Assembly: GCF_017873215.1 (NCBI RefSeq)
Contig: NZ_JAGGKA010000002.1
Span: 62,001 to 126,000 of the forward strand
Reading direction: 5' to 3'
Length of the DNA stretch: 64,000 nucleotides
From: Clostridium tetanomorphum
GTDB lineage: Bacteria > Bacillota > Clostridia > Clostridiales > Clostridiaceae
Every line of letters starts with the position of its first letter. The stretch's first letter is position 1. Positions 44,358 to 53,725 of the stretch are shown here, piece after piece. Below the pieces are notes generated by a model. That model made no database searches, was not told the DNA's origin, and worked only from the letters and a program-made list of their open reading frames with translations. Position numbers and translations under genes: made by a program.

Positions 44358-45725
44358 ATGAAAGAGAAAGAAGAGGTGCATTTAAAAAAAGGATTAGGAC
44401 TTATATCAACTACTGCTATAGTAACTGGAAATGTTATGGGATCAGGAATATTTTTGTTAGTAGCATCATTATCCCAGGAATGTAGTCCAGGTTCTGCAAT
44501 GATTGGATGGATTATAAGTGGATTGGGAGCTATTTTTATGGGATTATCTTTTGCAAATTTAGGAGCAAAAATCCCTAAAACTGGAGGCCCTTATGAGTAT
44601 GTAAAGCAAGCTTTTGGAGATTTTGTGGGTTTTACAAATGCCTGGTTGTTTTGGAATTCTTATTGGATAGCAATTATTGCATCCTTAGTGTCAGCTACAG
44701 CTTATGTAGCTGCATTTATACCGTTTTTAAATGAAAATAGATTAGCTGCATTTTTATTCACAAGTGCAGTGTTATGGATATTTACATATATAAACATAAA
44801 AGGAATAGAAGAAGCAGCTGTATTTCAAACTATATTAACTACAGCAGTAATAATTTTATCTATAGTATTTGTTTTTGTAACAGCACCTAAATTTGATATA
44901 AAAAATATAACACCTCTTTTTTCAGAGAAAAAGGGGTTAGGCTCAGTAAGTGTAGCCGTTTCAATAACATTATGGGCTTTTTCAGGTTTTGAAGCTGCGG
45001 CAGTTTCGGCAGGAGAGGTGAAGAATGCTAAAAGAAATGTAAAACTTGCTACTATATTAGGCATAGGGATAAGTATTATATTATATTTAACTTTAAGTTT
45101 TTCTACTATGGGAGCTATAGATTCTAAGGATTTAGCTAAAGTAGATGGAAATTATGTAGAAATATTAGCACCCTATTTTGGAAATAAATTTGCTTATATA
45201 GTTATTATAACAGAACTTATAAGTATATTTGGAACTGCTTTTGCAACAATATTAACCACAGCTAGAATGTCTTATGCAGCAGCTAAGGATAATATGTTTC
45301 CCAAAATATTTCAAGGGGTTAACCATAAATATCAAACACCATCTTCATCATTAATAATAGCAGCGGTTTTAGGAAATATATTACTTGCAATGAATTATAC
45401 GAAAAGTTTATCTCAGTTGTTTACTTTCATGATACTTTTATCAAATTTATCCTGTTTGCCTATATATGCATGTACATCCTTATCAGATATAAAGTTATGG
45501 AGAAAAGAAAATAAAAAATACACAAAATTTCAATTAATTAAATATTCAATAATACCAATACTAGGATTTATATATGCATTATGGGCAATATATGGTTCAG
45601 GCTTAGAAAGCATAATTTATTGCTTAGTATTAATGGGTGCAGGGGTTCCACTGTATTTTTATCAAAAAAGAAAAAATATATCAGTTATAGACAACAAAGA
45701 CATATATATTGATTTGTTAGAATAA
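44358..45725 (+). CDS. APC superfamily amino-acid permease
   Basis: 455 residues from ATG at 44358 (GGGG six bases upstream; an ATG 13 codons earlier is an alternative). Twelve to thirteen membrane segments. LGLISTTAIVTGNVMGSGIFLL and FSGFEAAAVSAGEVKNAKRNV are the APC substrate-binding signatures (PF13520); AAKDNMFPK is also typical. Family includes cadaverine/lysine, arginine/ornithine and putrescine exchangers. Promoter TTGACA at about 44268. Confidence 0.88.
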   Translation: MKEKEEVHLKKGLGLISTTAIVTGNVMGSGIFLLVASLSQECSPGSAMIGWIISGLGAIFMGLSFANLGAKIPKTGGPYEYVKQAFGDFVGFTNAWLFWNSYWIAIIASLVSATAYVAAFIPFLNENRLAAFLFTSAVLWIFTYINIKGIEEAAVFQTILTTAVIILSIVFVFVTAPKFDIKNITPLFSEKKGLGSVSVAVSITLWAFSGFEAAAVSAGEVKNAKRNVKLATILGIGISIILYLTLSFSTMGAIDSKDLAKVDGNYVEILAPYFGNKFAYIVIITELISIFGTAFATILTTARMSYAAAKDNMFPKIFQGVNHKYQTPSSSLIIAAVLGNILLAMNYTKSLSQLFTFMILLSNLSCLPIYACTSLSDIKLWRKENKKYTKFQLIKYSIIPILGFIYALWAIYGSGLESIIYCLVLMGAGVPLYFYQKRKNISVIDNKDIYIDLLE

Positions 45726-45738
45726 AATTATAATTTAG

Positions 45739-45778
45739 GCTCATATCTTAAATTTAGAAATAAATTTAAGATATGAGC
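45739..45778 (+). terminator. Terminator of the permease gene
   Basis: 18 perfect pairs (GCTCATATCTTAAATTTA and its inverse) around GAAA. Confidence 0.8.
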
Positions 45779-45836
45779 TTAAACTAATTTTAACTTAGAA
45801 TTATTAATAAATCTTCTTATTTCTGTAGCTAATTTA

Positions 45837-45978
45837 TTCGATGACTACCCGCTCTAATACTCACATCTTCTTTAAAGTGGGAGTAAAGAGCGGATACGTC
45901 CCTGGATAACGATTTCTAAGCTTCAGTGGAAGTAAAAACTCCTTCTGAAGCTTAGAAATCTGTTTATCAAGAATATAA
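45837..45978. repeat. Hairpin-rich fragment resembling the end of an IS200/IS605-type (TnpB) element
   Basis: CCGCTCT (45849-45855) pairs with AGAGCGG (45887-45893), and GATTTCTAAGCTTCAG (45911-45926) pairs perfectly with CTGAAGCTTAGAAATC (45945-45960), extended by GATAAC/GTTTATC. The sequence between (ATACGTCCCTGGATAAC) and the GTGGGAGT block look, from memory, like the right-end structure of clostridial TnpB elements, but no transposase or TnpB ORF is present. The remaining 175 bases to the next gene hold nothing recognisable. Confidence 0.45.
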
Positions 45979-46153
45979 ATGGACGGAATTAAAAAGCTTA
46001 TTATACAATAAAAAAATGTATATTATCTAAAACTTATATTATAGAAGGATGCTTAAAGAATTTAAAGGTGAGTATAGGGAATAATAGAGATAGCATAGAG
46101 AATAGTAGACAGATAACTAAATTAGTTAAGTGTGTACGGAATGAGGTTTTATA

Positions 46154-46990
46154 ATGGAAGAGAATAGTTTAATAAAGAGAAGTAGCTACAAGCAAATAAG
46201 AAGATATAAATGGTACAAATTATTCATTATAGGGCTTATAACCTATATATTAGGATTAGTAGTTTTAATATGGACTGGAAATTCTATATTATTCCCTTCA
46301 GTAGTTATGTTAGGAAATTTTCTTATACCTGTAACATATGTGGCTTTCTTTTATGAAAGAAGACGTTTTAGTAATGTAAATATGACAGATACTGTAGCTA
46401 GTTTCTTTTATGGAGGATTTTTAGGAACTTTTGCAGCAGCTATATTAGAGCCTATTTTTATTACAAGCTTAAATTTTAGAACTGCTATAATAGTTGGAAT
46501 TATTGAAGAATTTACAAAGATTTTAGGAGTATTATTTATATATAGACGCAAAAGGCATAGTCTAGAGATAGATGGCATAATCTTGGGAGCGGCAGCAGGC
46601 ATGGGATTTGCGGCTTTAGAAAGTATAGGATATGCTTTTACATTTTTTTTAAAGAGTAGAGGAAGTTTATCGCTTACTGTTTATATTACTATGTTAAGGG
46701 GAATTTTAGCTCCTTTAGGTCATGGTACTTGGACTGCTATTTTAGCTGGAGTATTTGCTAGGGAAAATATTAAGGGACATTTTATCATAAATAAAAAGGT
46801 TATAAGAGCTTATATTACAGTAGTTTTATTACATGGACTTTGGGATGCTATACCTTCTCTTATGGCAATCATTATGCCAACAGGGATAGCTGTTTTTATA
46901 GGAGAATTTATAGTAGGTTTTACAGGTATCTTTATTCTTATGAGACTATGGTTTGAAGCTAAGAAACAGGCAAGAGAAAGTATAGAATAA
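46154..46990 (+). CDS. PrsW-type intramembrane metalloprotease
   Basis: 278 residues, seven to eight membrane helices. PF13367 motifs: IVGIIEEFTKILGV (EExxK glutamates), GAAAGMGFAALESIGY, LAPLGHGTWTA and LLHGLWDAIPSL (H-x-x-x-D) give the metal site. PrsW cleaves anti-sigma factors in the membrane in Bacillus and C. difficile; no sigma or anti-sigma gene is adjacent here. Confidence 0.85.
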   Translation: MEENSLIKRSSYKQIRRYKWYKLFIIGLITYILGLVVLIWTGNSILFPSVVMLGNFLIPVTYVAFFYERRRFSNVNMTDTVASFFYGGFLGTFAAAILEPIFITSLNFRTAIIVGIIEEFTKILGVLFIYRRKRHSLEIDGIILGAAAGMGFAALESIGYAFTFFLKSRGSLSLTVYITMLRGILAPLGHGTWTAILAGVFARENIKGHFIINKKVIRAYITVVLLHGLWDAIPSLMAIIMPTGIAVFIGEFIVGFTGIFILMRLWFEAKKQARESIE

Positions 46991-46996
46991 AATAAA

Positions 46997-47040
46997 TACC
47001 TTATTCATATATGTACTAAGGTTTTATATGAATAAGGTTA
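46997..47040. terminator. Terminator between prsW-like gene and feoB
   Basis: ACCTTATTCATAT / ATATGAATAAGGT, 13 pairs, shared by convergent genes. Confidence 0.7.
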
Positions 47041-47060
47041 ATTTTATAAAGTAAAATTTA

Positions 47061-49223
47061 TTATGCTAATCCAATTAATCTTACAAATTGAGTAAAAACA
47101 AAGCATATACTTATACCTGCTATTGTAGGTACTAGAAAAGATACTAATGTCCACTTTAAACTTTTTGTTTCTTTTTTTATAGTTAAAAGTGTAGTGGCAC
47201 AAGGAAAGTGCATCAAACAAAACAACATAACATTTATTGCTGTAAGTAAAGTCCAACCATTTGAAACTAATAAATCTCTTAAAGCTGATAGGTTTTCTAA
47301 CTCTAACATTGAACCTGTAGCCATATAACTCATTATTAAAATAGGCATAACAATTTCGTTAGCAGGAAGTCCAAGTATAAAAGCCATAAGTATATAACCG
47401 TCCATGCCAATTAAATGAGCAAAAGGGTCTAAAAATTCTGCAGCATGAGTAAGTATGCTCATATTACCAACTTTAATATTTGCAAATATCCATATTACAA
47501 GTCCAGCTGGTGCTGCAACTATTATAGCTCGGCCTAATACAAATATGGTTCTATCAAGAATTGATCTTACAATTATTCTACCTATTTGAGGTTTTCTGTA
47601 TGGAGGAAGCTCTAATGTAAAAGATGAAGGAACTCCTTTAAGTAATGTCTTTGATAAAATCTTTGAAACTAAGAGTGTCATAATGACACCAAATACTATT
47701 ATGCCAGTAATAGTTAGAGTAGCAATTAGGCTTTTTTTATTGTTACCTGCAGATCCAGCAATAAATATAGTAGTAATAGCAATTAACGTTGGAAAACGAC
47801 CGTTACAAGGAACAAAGAAGTTGGTAATAATAGCAATTAACCTTTCTCTTGGAGAATCTATTATTCTACATCCTACAACTCCTGCAGCATTGCATCCAAA
47901 GCCCATGCACATAGTTAATGCTTGTTTACCGTGAGTACAAGCTTTTTTAAAAAAGTTATCTAAGTTAAAAGCGACTCGAGGCAAATATCCTAGGTCTTCT
48001 AGAAGTGTAAATAGTGGGAAAAATATGGCCATAGGAGGAAGCATAACGGATATAACCCAAGCTAACGTTTTATAAACTCCAAGAACCAAAACTCCATGAA
48101 GCCATTCAGGCCAACCTTTACTTAAAAATAAATAAGTAAGTTTATCTTCTATAATGCCAAACATATTAGCAAGTGCTTCTGAGGGATAGTTAGCTCCTAC
48201 AATTGTTATCCAAAATATTATAGCTAACATGCATATCATGATTGGAATACCAAAAATCTTAGAAGTTAGTATATTATCTATTTTTCTATCAAAGTCATTA
48301 TAGTGTTTGTTCTCAAATCGAACTACTTTATTACTTATCTCTTCACCTAATTTAACAATATTTTCTACAATTTCATCTCTTAAGTCATGTACTTTTATAG
48401 AACAATTTGAACAGGATTTACAATTGCAATCTAGTGTAGTATCAATATTATCCAAACAAGTTAATTTTTTTTCTATATCAAAACCTATATATTTATTTAT
48501 AGAATTCAATATAGTTTTATCATTATCTAAGAGTTTTAAGCATAGCCATCTATTATTTACTTTATCTCCTATTAAAGAGTTTATTCTCTTTTCTAGAGAG
48601 TTTATTTCATTTTCTATAAATTCATTGTATTGAACTTTTAATGGATTAGTTTCAAGTTTCCTTTGGGAAACTTGAAAAACTGCTTCCATTAAATCATCTA
48701 AGCCTTCGCCATCTCTTGCATTAGTTCCTATCACAGGTACTCCTAAAAGCTTTGATAGTTTATTAATATCAATATGAATTTTTTTTCTTTTGGCTTCATC
48801 CATTAAATTTACACAAACTACTACTCTATCCGTCATTTCAAGGATTTGAAGTACTAAATTTAAGTTGCGTTGTAAGGAAGTAGCATCTGTCACTACTACA
48901 GTAGCATGAGGATTAGCAAAGCATATAAAATCTCTAGCAATTTCTTCTTCAGCAGAATTAGAAAGCAAAGAATAGGTTCCAGGTAGGTCTACTAAAATAA
49001 AATTTTTATCTTTGAATTTGTAATTACCTTGAGCTGTGGTTACGGTTTTACCAGTCCAGTTACCAGTATGTTGATTTAATCCAGTTAAGCTATTAAATAC
49101 AGTACTTTTACCAGTGTTTGGATTGCCAGCTAAAGCTACAATAATGTCATCTGGCGAAGTTAGATTTAAATCTAACATTTCTTTTAAAGCACCTGATCCA
49201 GTAGATTGACTAGTTAGGCCCAT
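47061..49223 (-). CDS. feoB: Ferrous iron transporter FeoB
   Basis: 720 residues. Cytosolic G domain first: G1 ALAGNPNTGKSTVFN, G3 DLPGTYSL, G4 NLMD; a linker with CNCKSCSNCS (unusual Cys cluster), then Gate/core membrane domains FLPGYLPRVAFNLD-like 'DLGYLPRVAFNLDNFF', GFGCNAAGVVGCRI and PCNGRFPT. GTP-dependent Fe(II) uptake. Preceded by feoA. AGGTTAAATC precedes ATG at 49223. The Cys-rich linker is longer than usual and could bind a metal or be redox-sensitive. Confidence 0.95.
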   Translation of the reverse strand: MGLTSQSTGSGALKEMLDLNLTSPDDIIVALAGNPNTGKSTVFNSLTGLNQHTGNWTGKTVTTAQGNYKFKDKNFILVDLPGTYSLLSNSAEEEIARDFICFANPHATVVVTDATSLQRNLNLVLQILEMTDRVVVCVNLMDEAKRKKIHIDINKLSKLLGVPVIGTNARDGEGLDDLMEAVFQVSQRKLETNPLKVQYNEFIENEINSLEKRINSLIGDKVNNRWLCLKLLDNDKTILNSINKYIGFDIEKKLTCLDNIDTTLDCNCKSCSNCSIKVHDLRDEIVENIVKLGEEISNKVVRFENKHYNDFDRKIDNILTSKIFGIPIMICMLAIIFWITIVGANYPSEALANMFGIIEDKLTYLFLSKGWPEWLHGVLVLGVYKTLAWVISVMLPPMAIFFPLFTLLEDLGYLPRVAFNLDNFFKKACTHGKQALTMCMGFGCNAAGVVGCRIIDSPRERLIAIITNFFVPCNGRFPTLIAITTIFIAGSAGNNKKSLIATLTITGIIVFGVIMTLLVSKILSKTLLKGVPSSFTLELPPYRKPQIGRIIVRSILDRTIFVLGRAIIVAAPAGLVIWIFANIKVGNMSILTHAAEFLDPFAHLIGMDGYILMAFILGLPANEIVMPILIMSYMATGSMLELENLSALRDLLVSNGWTLLTAINVMLFCLMHFPCATTLLTIKKETKSLKWTLVSFLVPTIAGISICFVFTQFVRLIGLA

Positions 49224-49245
49224 GATTTAACCTCCAAATAAATTA

Positions 49246-49485
49246 TTACATTAATTCAACTAATATTTTACTTGCTTCTTCAGAGCGAAGAGCAATTACT
49301 GTACCACGTATTTCATAAGCTATAGGGTCACCAGAAGGGCTTTGTCTTAAAGATTCCACCTCTGTATCTGTAATTAGTCCAAGATCTAACATTCTTCTTC
49401 TAGAAATACCTTGTGAAGTTAGTTCCTTAACTTTTGCAATACTTCCAATAGGAATAAGATTTAAAGGAATAAGTGTATTTTCCAT
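49246..49485 (-). CDS. feoA: FeoA domain protein
   Basis: 79 residues from ATG at 49485 (GGAGGTATATTTT upstream; an upstream in-frame start is inside the site). SH3-like FeoA fold: PLNLIPIGSIAKVKEL, GISRRRMLDLGLITDTEVE, GDPIAYEIRGTVIALRSEEASKILVEL. Regulates or docks to FeoB, which follows 22 bases downstream. Confidence 0.93.
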   Translation of the reverse strand: MENTLIPLNLIPIGSIAKVKELTSQGISRRRMLDLGLITDTEVESLRQSPSGDPIAYEIRGTVIALRSEEASKILVELM

Positions 49486-49771
49486 AAAATATACCTCCAT
49501 TATATTTAATTAAATGACTACTTATAATCATAGAAAAAAGTTAGTCACGTGAAATTTTTAATATATCTATTCATAATATATTACTAATTAATTAAAAAGG
49601 TTACACATATTATTTATAGAGTACAAATAATAAAACTTTTATTTTGCTATTCTACAGAAAAAACTTTAATTATATAAATAATAAAGGATAGATGTGGAGA
49701 AAAGTTTACTTATTATTAAAAAAATTTGCAGTTTTAATTCTCAATTATTAAGTAAAAAAGGAGGGAGTTAT

Positions 49772-50239
49772 TTGGGTAGAGATAATTTCTATACGGTTCG
49801 AGGTTATGAAATTTTAGAAAAAGAAAAAACTTTATTGACCCATAGCATGGAAGACTATTTGGAGATGATTTATAGAAAAAGTATTAATGAAGGATATACA
49901 AGAATTAGTATATTAGCAGAGTGTTTAAATGTACAGCCGTCCTCTGCTACAAAGATGGTTCAGAAATTAACTAAGTTAGGATGTATAGATTATAAAAAAT
50001 ATGGATTAGTTAAGTTGACAAACAAAGGTAAAAGTATTGGTGAATTTCTTTTAAATAGACATAAAATAATAGAAAATTTTTTTCAAATCATTGGAGTAGA
50101 GGATGAATTGTTAGTTAATATTGAGCTTATGGAGCATAATATAACAAAGGATGCTTTGTATAAAATTAAGAGATTAAATAATTTTTTTAAAGATAATAAA
50201 GAAGTTAGAGAAAGATTTTTAGAATATAAAAATAGATAA
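49772..50239 (+). CDS. DtxR/MntR-type metal-dependent regulator
   Basis: 155 residues from TTG at 49772, where AAGGAGGGAG stands six bases upstream; the frame extends 26 codons further but lacks a site. Winged-helix part LTHSMEDYLEMIYRKSINEGYTRISILAECLNVQPSSATKMVQKLTKLGCIDY, dimerisation helix LLNRHKIIENFFQIIGV. No SH3 domain, so MntR-sized. Divergent from feoAB, so it may control iron or manganese uptake, including feoAB; no canonical DtxR or MntR box was seen. Confidence 0.85.
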   Translation: MGRDNFYTVRGYEILEKEKTLLTHSMEDYLEMIYRKSINEGYTRISILAECLNVQPSSATKMVQKLTKLGCIDYKKYGLVKLTNKGKSIGEFLLNRHKIIENFFQIIGVEDELLVNIELMEHNITKDALYKIKRLNNFFKDNKEVRERFLEYKNR

Positions 50240-50341
50240 AAAATTGTATTTTAAATTAGGCTAATGATAAATATATTTTGTCATTAGTCTTTTTTATTTA
50301 TAACAGAAATTTAGCACTTGAAAATATTTATAAAAGTATCC

Positions 50342-50376
50342 TTGACAAATGAATAATAAAGTATATACTTTAATAA
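50342..50376 (+). promoter_or_regulatory. Promoter of the TetR-SulP operon
   Basis: TTGACA (50342-50347), 16-base spacer, TATACT (50364-50369); start near 50376. Confidence 0.7.
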
Positions 50377-50382
50377 GTAAGA

Positions 50383-50404
50383 CTTCCTAACGTTAGGTAG
50401 GAAG
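50383..50404. promoter_or_regulatory. Palindromic operator, probably of the TetR-type regulator
   Basis: CTTCCTAACGTTAGGTAGGAAG, a 22-base near-perfect inverted repeat (core CCTAACGTTAGG perfect) just after the promoter start; position fits autorepression. Confidence 0.75.
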
Positions 50405-50433
50405 ATGATAAGTGAATTTAAAGGAGCGTTAGT

Positions 50434-51012
50434 ATGTATACAAAGCAAAAAATAATGAATTCCGCATTTCATTTATTTGCCCAGAAAGGTTCAGATTTTT
50501 CATTAAATGAAGTGGCAGAAGAAGTAGAAATAAAAAAACCATCTATTTATGCTCATTTTCAAAGTAAAGAAGAATTATTACACAAAGTTATAGATAGAGA
50601 AATAGACACTTATTTTTTGAAAATAAATGACGAAATGGATAGTTTTTGTAAGAATGAAGACAACATAGAAAAAATATTAAAGAAAACATTTATGACTATA
50701 TTACATTACTATGATTCTTTAGATAGATTATATTTTTGGAAAAGGATAATACTTTTGCCCCCTAAAGGATTTGAAGTAGAATTAATAGAAAAGTCTAAAG
50801 AATTGTTTAATCAACGTTATAATTTAGTAAAGAATCTTCTTTTAAAAGCTATAGAAGAAAATATAATAAGAAAACAATGTATTGAGACTATTGCATTAAG
50901 CTATTTTTCTACAATTCATGGAATATTAGCTAGTGTAATTATTTATAAAGAAAAAGATCTAACTCATTATTATGATAGTATATGGGAAAATTTTTGGAGA
51001 GGAATGAAATAA
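50434..51012 (+). CDS. TetR/AcrR family regulator
   Basis: 192 residues. N-terminal HTH: KIMNSAFHLFAQKGSDFSLNEVAEEVEIKKPSIYAHFQSKEELLHKVI. C-terminal helical ligand domain not classified. Autoregulation through the palindrome upstream is likely, and the next gene (SulP transporter) begins one base after its stop, so the regulator controls its own transporter. Confidence 0.9.
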   Translation: MYTKQKIMNSAFHLFAQKGSDFSLNEVAEEVEIKKPSIYAHFQSKEELLHKVIDREIDTYFLKINDEMDSFCKNEDNIEKILKKTFMTILHYYDSLDRLYFWKRIILLPPKGFEVELIEKSKELFNQRYNLVKNLLLKAIEENIIRKQCIETIALSYFSTIHGILASVIIYKEKDLTHYYDSIWENFWRGMK

Positions 51013-51013
51013 A

Positions 51014-52639
51014 ATGTTTATGCCAAAGTTATTTTCTATTGCAAAAGAAGAAGGATTAGAAAAAGGACAATTGATGAAGGATTTTATTGCAGGAATAATT
51101 GTAGCCATCATTGCATTACCTTTATCAGTAGCCTTAGCTATTTCATCAGGAGTATCACCAGAAAAAGGACTTATTACAGCTATAATAGCAGGATTTTTCA
51201 TATCTTTATTAGGTGGAAGTAAAGTACAAATTGGAGGACCTACTGGAGCCTTTGTTGTTATTGTGTATGGGATAATTCAAAAATATGGGATTGAAGGATT
51301 AACTATTGCAACAATTATGGCAGGAGTATTTTTAATAATTTTTGGTTTGCTAAAGTTTGGAGATTTAGTTAAATATATACCTTATACAATTACCATAGGA
51401 TTTACTGCAGGAATTGCAGTGGTGTTATTTTCTACACAAATTAAAGATTTTTTAGGATTAAGTATCAATAAAGTTCCTTCAGAGTTTTTACCTAAGTGGT
51501 ATAGTTATATAACTAATTTAAATACATTAAGTTATTCAACTGTTATAATAGGATTAGTATCTTTACTTACTATAATTTATTGGCCTAGGATAAATAAAAC
51601 TATTCCAGGCTCATTAGTAGCCCTTATAGTTGCTACGGTAGCTGTAAAGTTATTAAATTTACCTGTTGAAACTATAGGAAGTCGTTTTGGGCAAATCTCT
51701 TCTAGTATACCTAAACCAGTTATACCTAATATGAATATGGAAGTAATCAAAGGATTAATAGGACCAGCCATGACAATTGCCATCCTAGCAGGAATAGAAT
51801 CATTGCTTTCTGCTGTAGTAGCGGATGGTATGATAAGAGATAAACATGATTCAAATGCAGAATTAGTAGCACAAGGAGTAGCAAATATTGTTTCTGCACT
51901 ATTTGGGGGAATACCAGCTACAGGAGCTATTGCCAGAACTGCTGCTAATGTTAAAAATGGTGGTAAAACTCCAATAGCAGGAATAATACATGCTATTACT
52001 CTTTTATTTATTATGCTAATATTTATGCCTTATGCTAAGCTAATACCTATGACTACTTTGGGAGCTATTCTTATAGTAGTATCTTATAATATGAGTAATT
52101 GGAGAACATTTAAAGAACTTTTAAAAGCACCAAAAGGAGAAGTGGCTGTGCTTTTAACTACTTTTACATTAACTGTAGTATTCGATTTGGTTGTAGCTAT
52201 AGAAATAGGCATGGTATTATCTATGTTCTTGTTTATGAAAAAAATGTGTGATCATACAAAAATAAGTCCTATAATTTCTGAAAAGGAATTAGATAATAAG
52301 GTATTACTATATGAAATAAGGGGACCATTCTTTTTTGCAGTGTCACAGAATCTTAAGAATGTTTTAAATGAAATAAAGAGTGAAACTAGAGTTGTAATAT
52401 TAAATATGAACAAGGTTCCAGTTATGGATGCATCTGCCTATAATACATTGAATGATATTTATTCTCACTGTAAGAAAAACAATATAAAACTTATTTACTC
52501 AGAAGTTCAAGAGCAACCTATGAGACTAATTAAGAGAATGAGTAATTTTGCAAAGCAGGAGGAAAAGAGATTTTTTTCTAGTTTAAATGAGGCATTAAGT
52601 GAAGCAAGAGAACTTATAAGTATAAAGTCTATGAGTTAA
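51014..52639 (+). CDS. SulP (SLC26) family anion transporter
   Basis: 541 residues. Eleven or more membrane segments, SulP motifs FIAGIIVAIIALPLSVALAISSGVSPEKGLITAIIAGF and GSKVQIGGPTGAFV; C-terminal cytoplasmic STAS domain from about 430 (RVVILNMNKVPVMDASAYNTLNDI). Transports sulphate, bicarbonate or other anions; which one is not shown. Confidence 0.9.
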   Translation: MFMPKLFSIAKEEGLEKGQLMKDFIAGIIVAIIALPLSVALAISSGVSPEKGLITAIIAGFFISLLGGSKVQIGGPTGAFVVIVYGIIQKYGIEGLTIATIMAGVFLIIFGLLKFGDLVKYIPYTITIGFTAGIAVVLFSTQIKDFLGLSINKVPSEFLPKWYSYITNLNTLSYSTVIIGLVSLLTIIYWPRINKTIPGSLVALIVATVAVKLLNLPVETIGSRFGQISSSIPKPVIPNMNMEVIKGLIGPAMTIAILAGIESLLSAVVADGMIRDKHDSNAELVAQGVANIVSALFGGIPATGAIARTAANVKNGGKTPIAGIIHAITLLFIMLIFMPYAKLIPMTTLGAILIVVSYNMSNWRTFKELLKAPKGEVAVLLTTFTLTVVFDLVVAIEIGMVLSMFLFMKKMCDHTKISPIISEKELDNKVLLYEIRGPFFFAVSQNLKNVLNEIKSETRVVILNMNKVPVMDASAYNTLNDIYSHCKKNNIKLIYSEVQEQPMRLIKRMSNFAKQEEKRFFSSLNEALSEARELISIKSMS

Positions 52640-52715
52640 CTTCATTTGAATAGATAGAATAATAAAATTTTAAATTAATATATTTTGAAGTGTAAATGTA
52701 AAAGATAGTATTAAT

Positions 52716-52812
52716 AAAAAGGGACCATCTCACAATGCATAAAAATGTAATATGAGAGGTCTCTTCTCTGTTTTATAGGCAAATTATATTTAAAATACAT
52801 TTTTGCTATTTT
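52716..52812. repeat. Dispersed two-hairpin repeat, copy 2
   Basis: Hairpin A: GGGACC-A-TCTCA (52721-52732) with TGAGA-GGTCTC (52753-52763). Hairpin B: ATAGGCA (52775-52781) with TGCTAT (52804-52809). Same order and spacing as copy 1 at 27092-27190, with pair T-A changed to C-G, and a G-C changed to G-U. Placed between convergent SulP and SDR genes. Confidence 0.75.
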
Positions 52813-52843
52813 AAAATATTTTTGTATAATAATTTATTTTGTT

Positions 52844-53725
52844 TTATGCGTTAACAATTTTTCCTCCATTTAAATGAATTATTTCTCCTGTAATAAAAGA
52901 AGCATCATTGGAAGCTAAGAATACATAAGCTCCTGCCAGTTCTACTGGTTGCCCAGGTCTTTTTAGTGATGTATCATTGCCAAATGTAGCAACTTCAGCA
53001 GCTTCAAAGGATGAAGGAATTAATGGAGTCCATATAGGACCTGGTGCTATAGCATTAACTCTTATACCCATATTTGCAAGAGAAATAGCCATTGAACGAG
53101 TAAAAGAAACAATAGCTCCTTTACTAGAAGAATAGTCAATTAATCTTTCATTTCCTTTATAAGCAGTAATGGAAGCCGTATTTATAATAGAGCTTCCTTC
53201 TTTTAAATAAGGCATTGCAGCTCTTACTAAATAAAACATACTAAAAATATTTGTTTTAAAGGTTTTTTCAAGCTGTTCATCTGTAATGTCTTCAATACTG
53301 TTTTGTGCGTATTGTACTGCTGCATTATTAACCAATATATGAAGGCTTTTAAATTCATTTATAGTTTTTTGTATAACATTGTTACAAAATTTAGAATCTG
53401 TTATATCACCAGGAATTAGTAAACATTTTCGTCCTAATCCTTCTATTATTTTTTTAGTTTCCTCAGCATCTTCATGTTCATCGTAATAAACAATAGCTAA
53501 ATTTGCACCTTCTTTAGCATAAGCTACAGCCACAGCTCTTCCAATACCACTGTCGCCTCCAGTAATTAAAGCAACTTTATCTTGTAATTTATTAGAGGCT
53601 TTGTAGTTTGTGTTATCAAAAATCGGTCTTGGATTCATAGTACATTCTATTCCAGGATGTTTAGTTTGCTTTTGTGCAGGTATAGACTTTGGAAAACTAT
53701 TAATAAAATCTAGTTCTTTATCCAT
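52844..53725 (-). CDS. Short-chain dehydrogenase/reductase, general-stress-protein 39 (YhdF) type
   Basis: 293 residues. Leader of about 45 residues with KHPGIECTMNPRPIFDNTNYKASNKLQDKVALITGGDSGIGRAVAVAYAKEGA (Rossmann TGGxSGIG), NNAA, catalytic Ser in NTASITAYKG and YxxxK in YSSSKGA, then IRVNAIAPGPIWTPLIPSSF. The 'PG.E..M.P.P' lead-in marks the YhdF/YdaD subgroup, NAD(P)-dependent, substrate unknown, often stress-induced. AAGGGA precedes ATG. Confidence 0.92.
   Translation of the reverse strand: MDKELDFINSFPKSIPAQKQTKHPGIECTMNPRPIFDNTNYKASNKLQDKVALITGGDSGIGRAVAVAYAKEGANLAIVYYDEHEDAEETKKIIEGLGRKCLLIPGDITDSKFCNNVIQKTINEFKSLHILVNNAAVQYAQNSIEDITDEQLEKTFKTNIFSMFYLVRAAMPYLKEGSSIINTASITAYKGNERLIDYSSSKGAIVSFTRSMAISLANMGIRVNAIAPGPIWTPLIPSSFEAAEVATFGNDTSLKRPGQPVELAGAYVFLASNDASFITGEIIHLNGGKIVNA

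Noticed and set aside
49515-49547. TGACTA / TAGTCA inverted repeat near the feoA promoter as a DtxR box
   Set aside because: Six-base arms 21 bases apart do not resemble known DtxR or MntR boxes.
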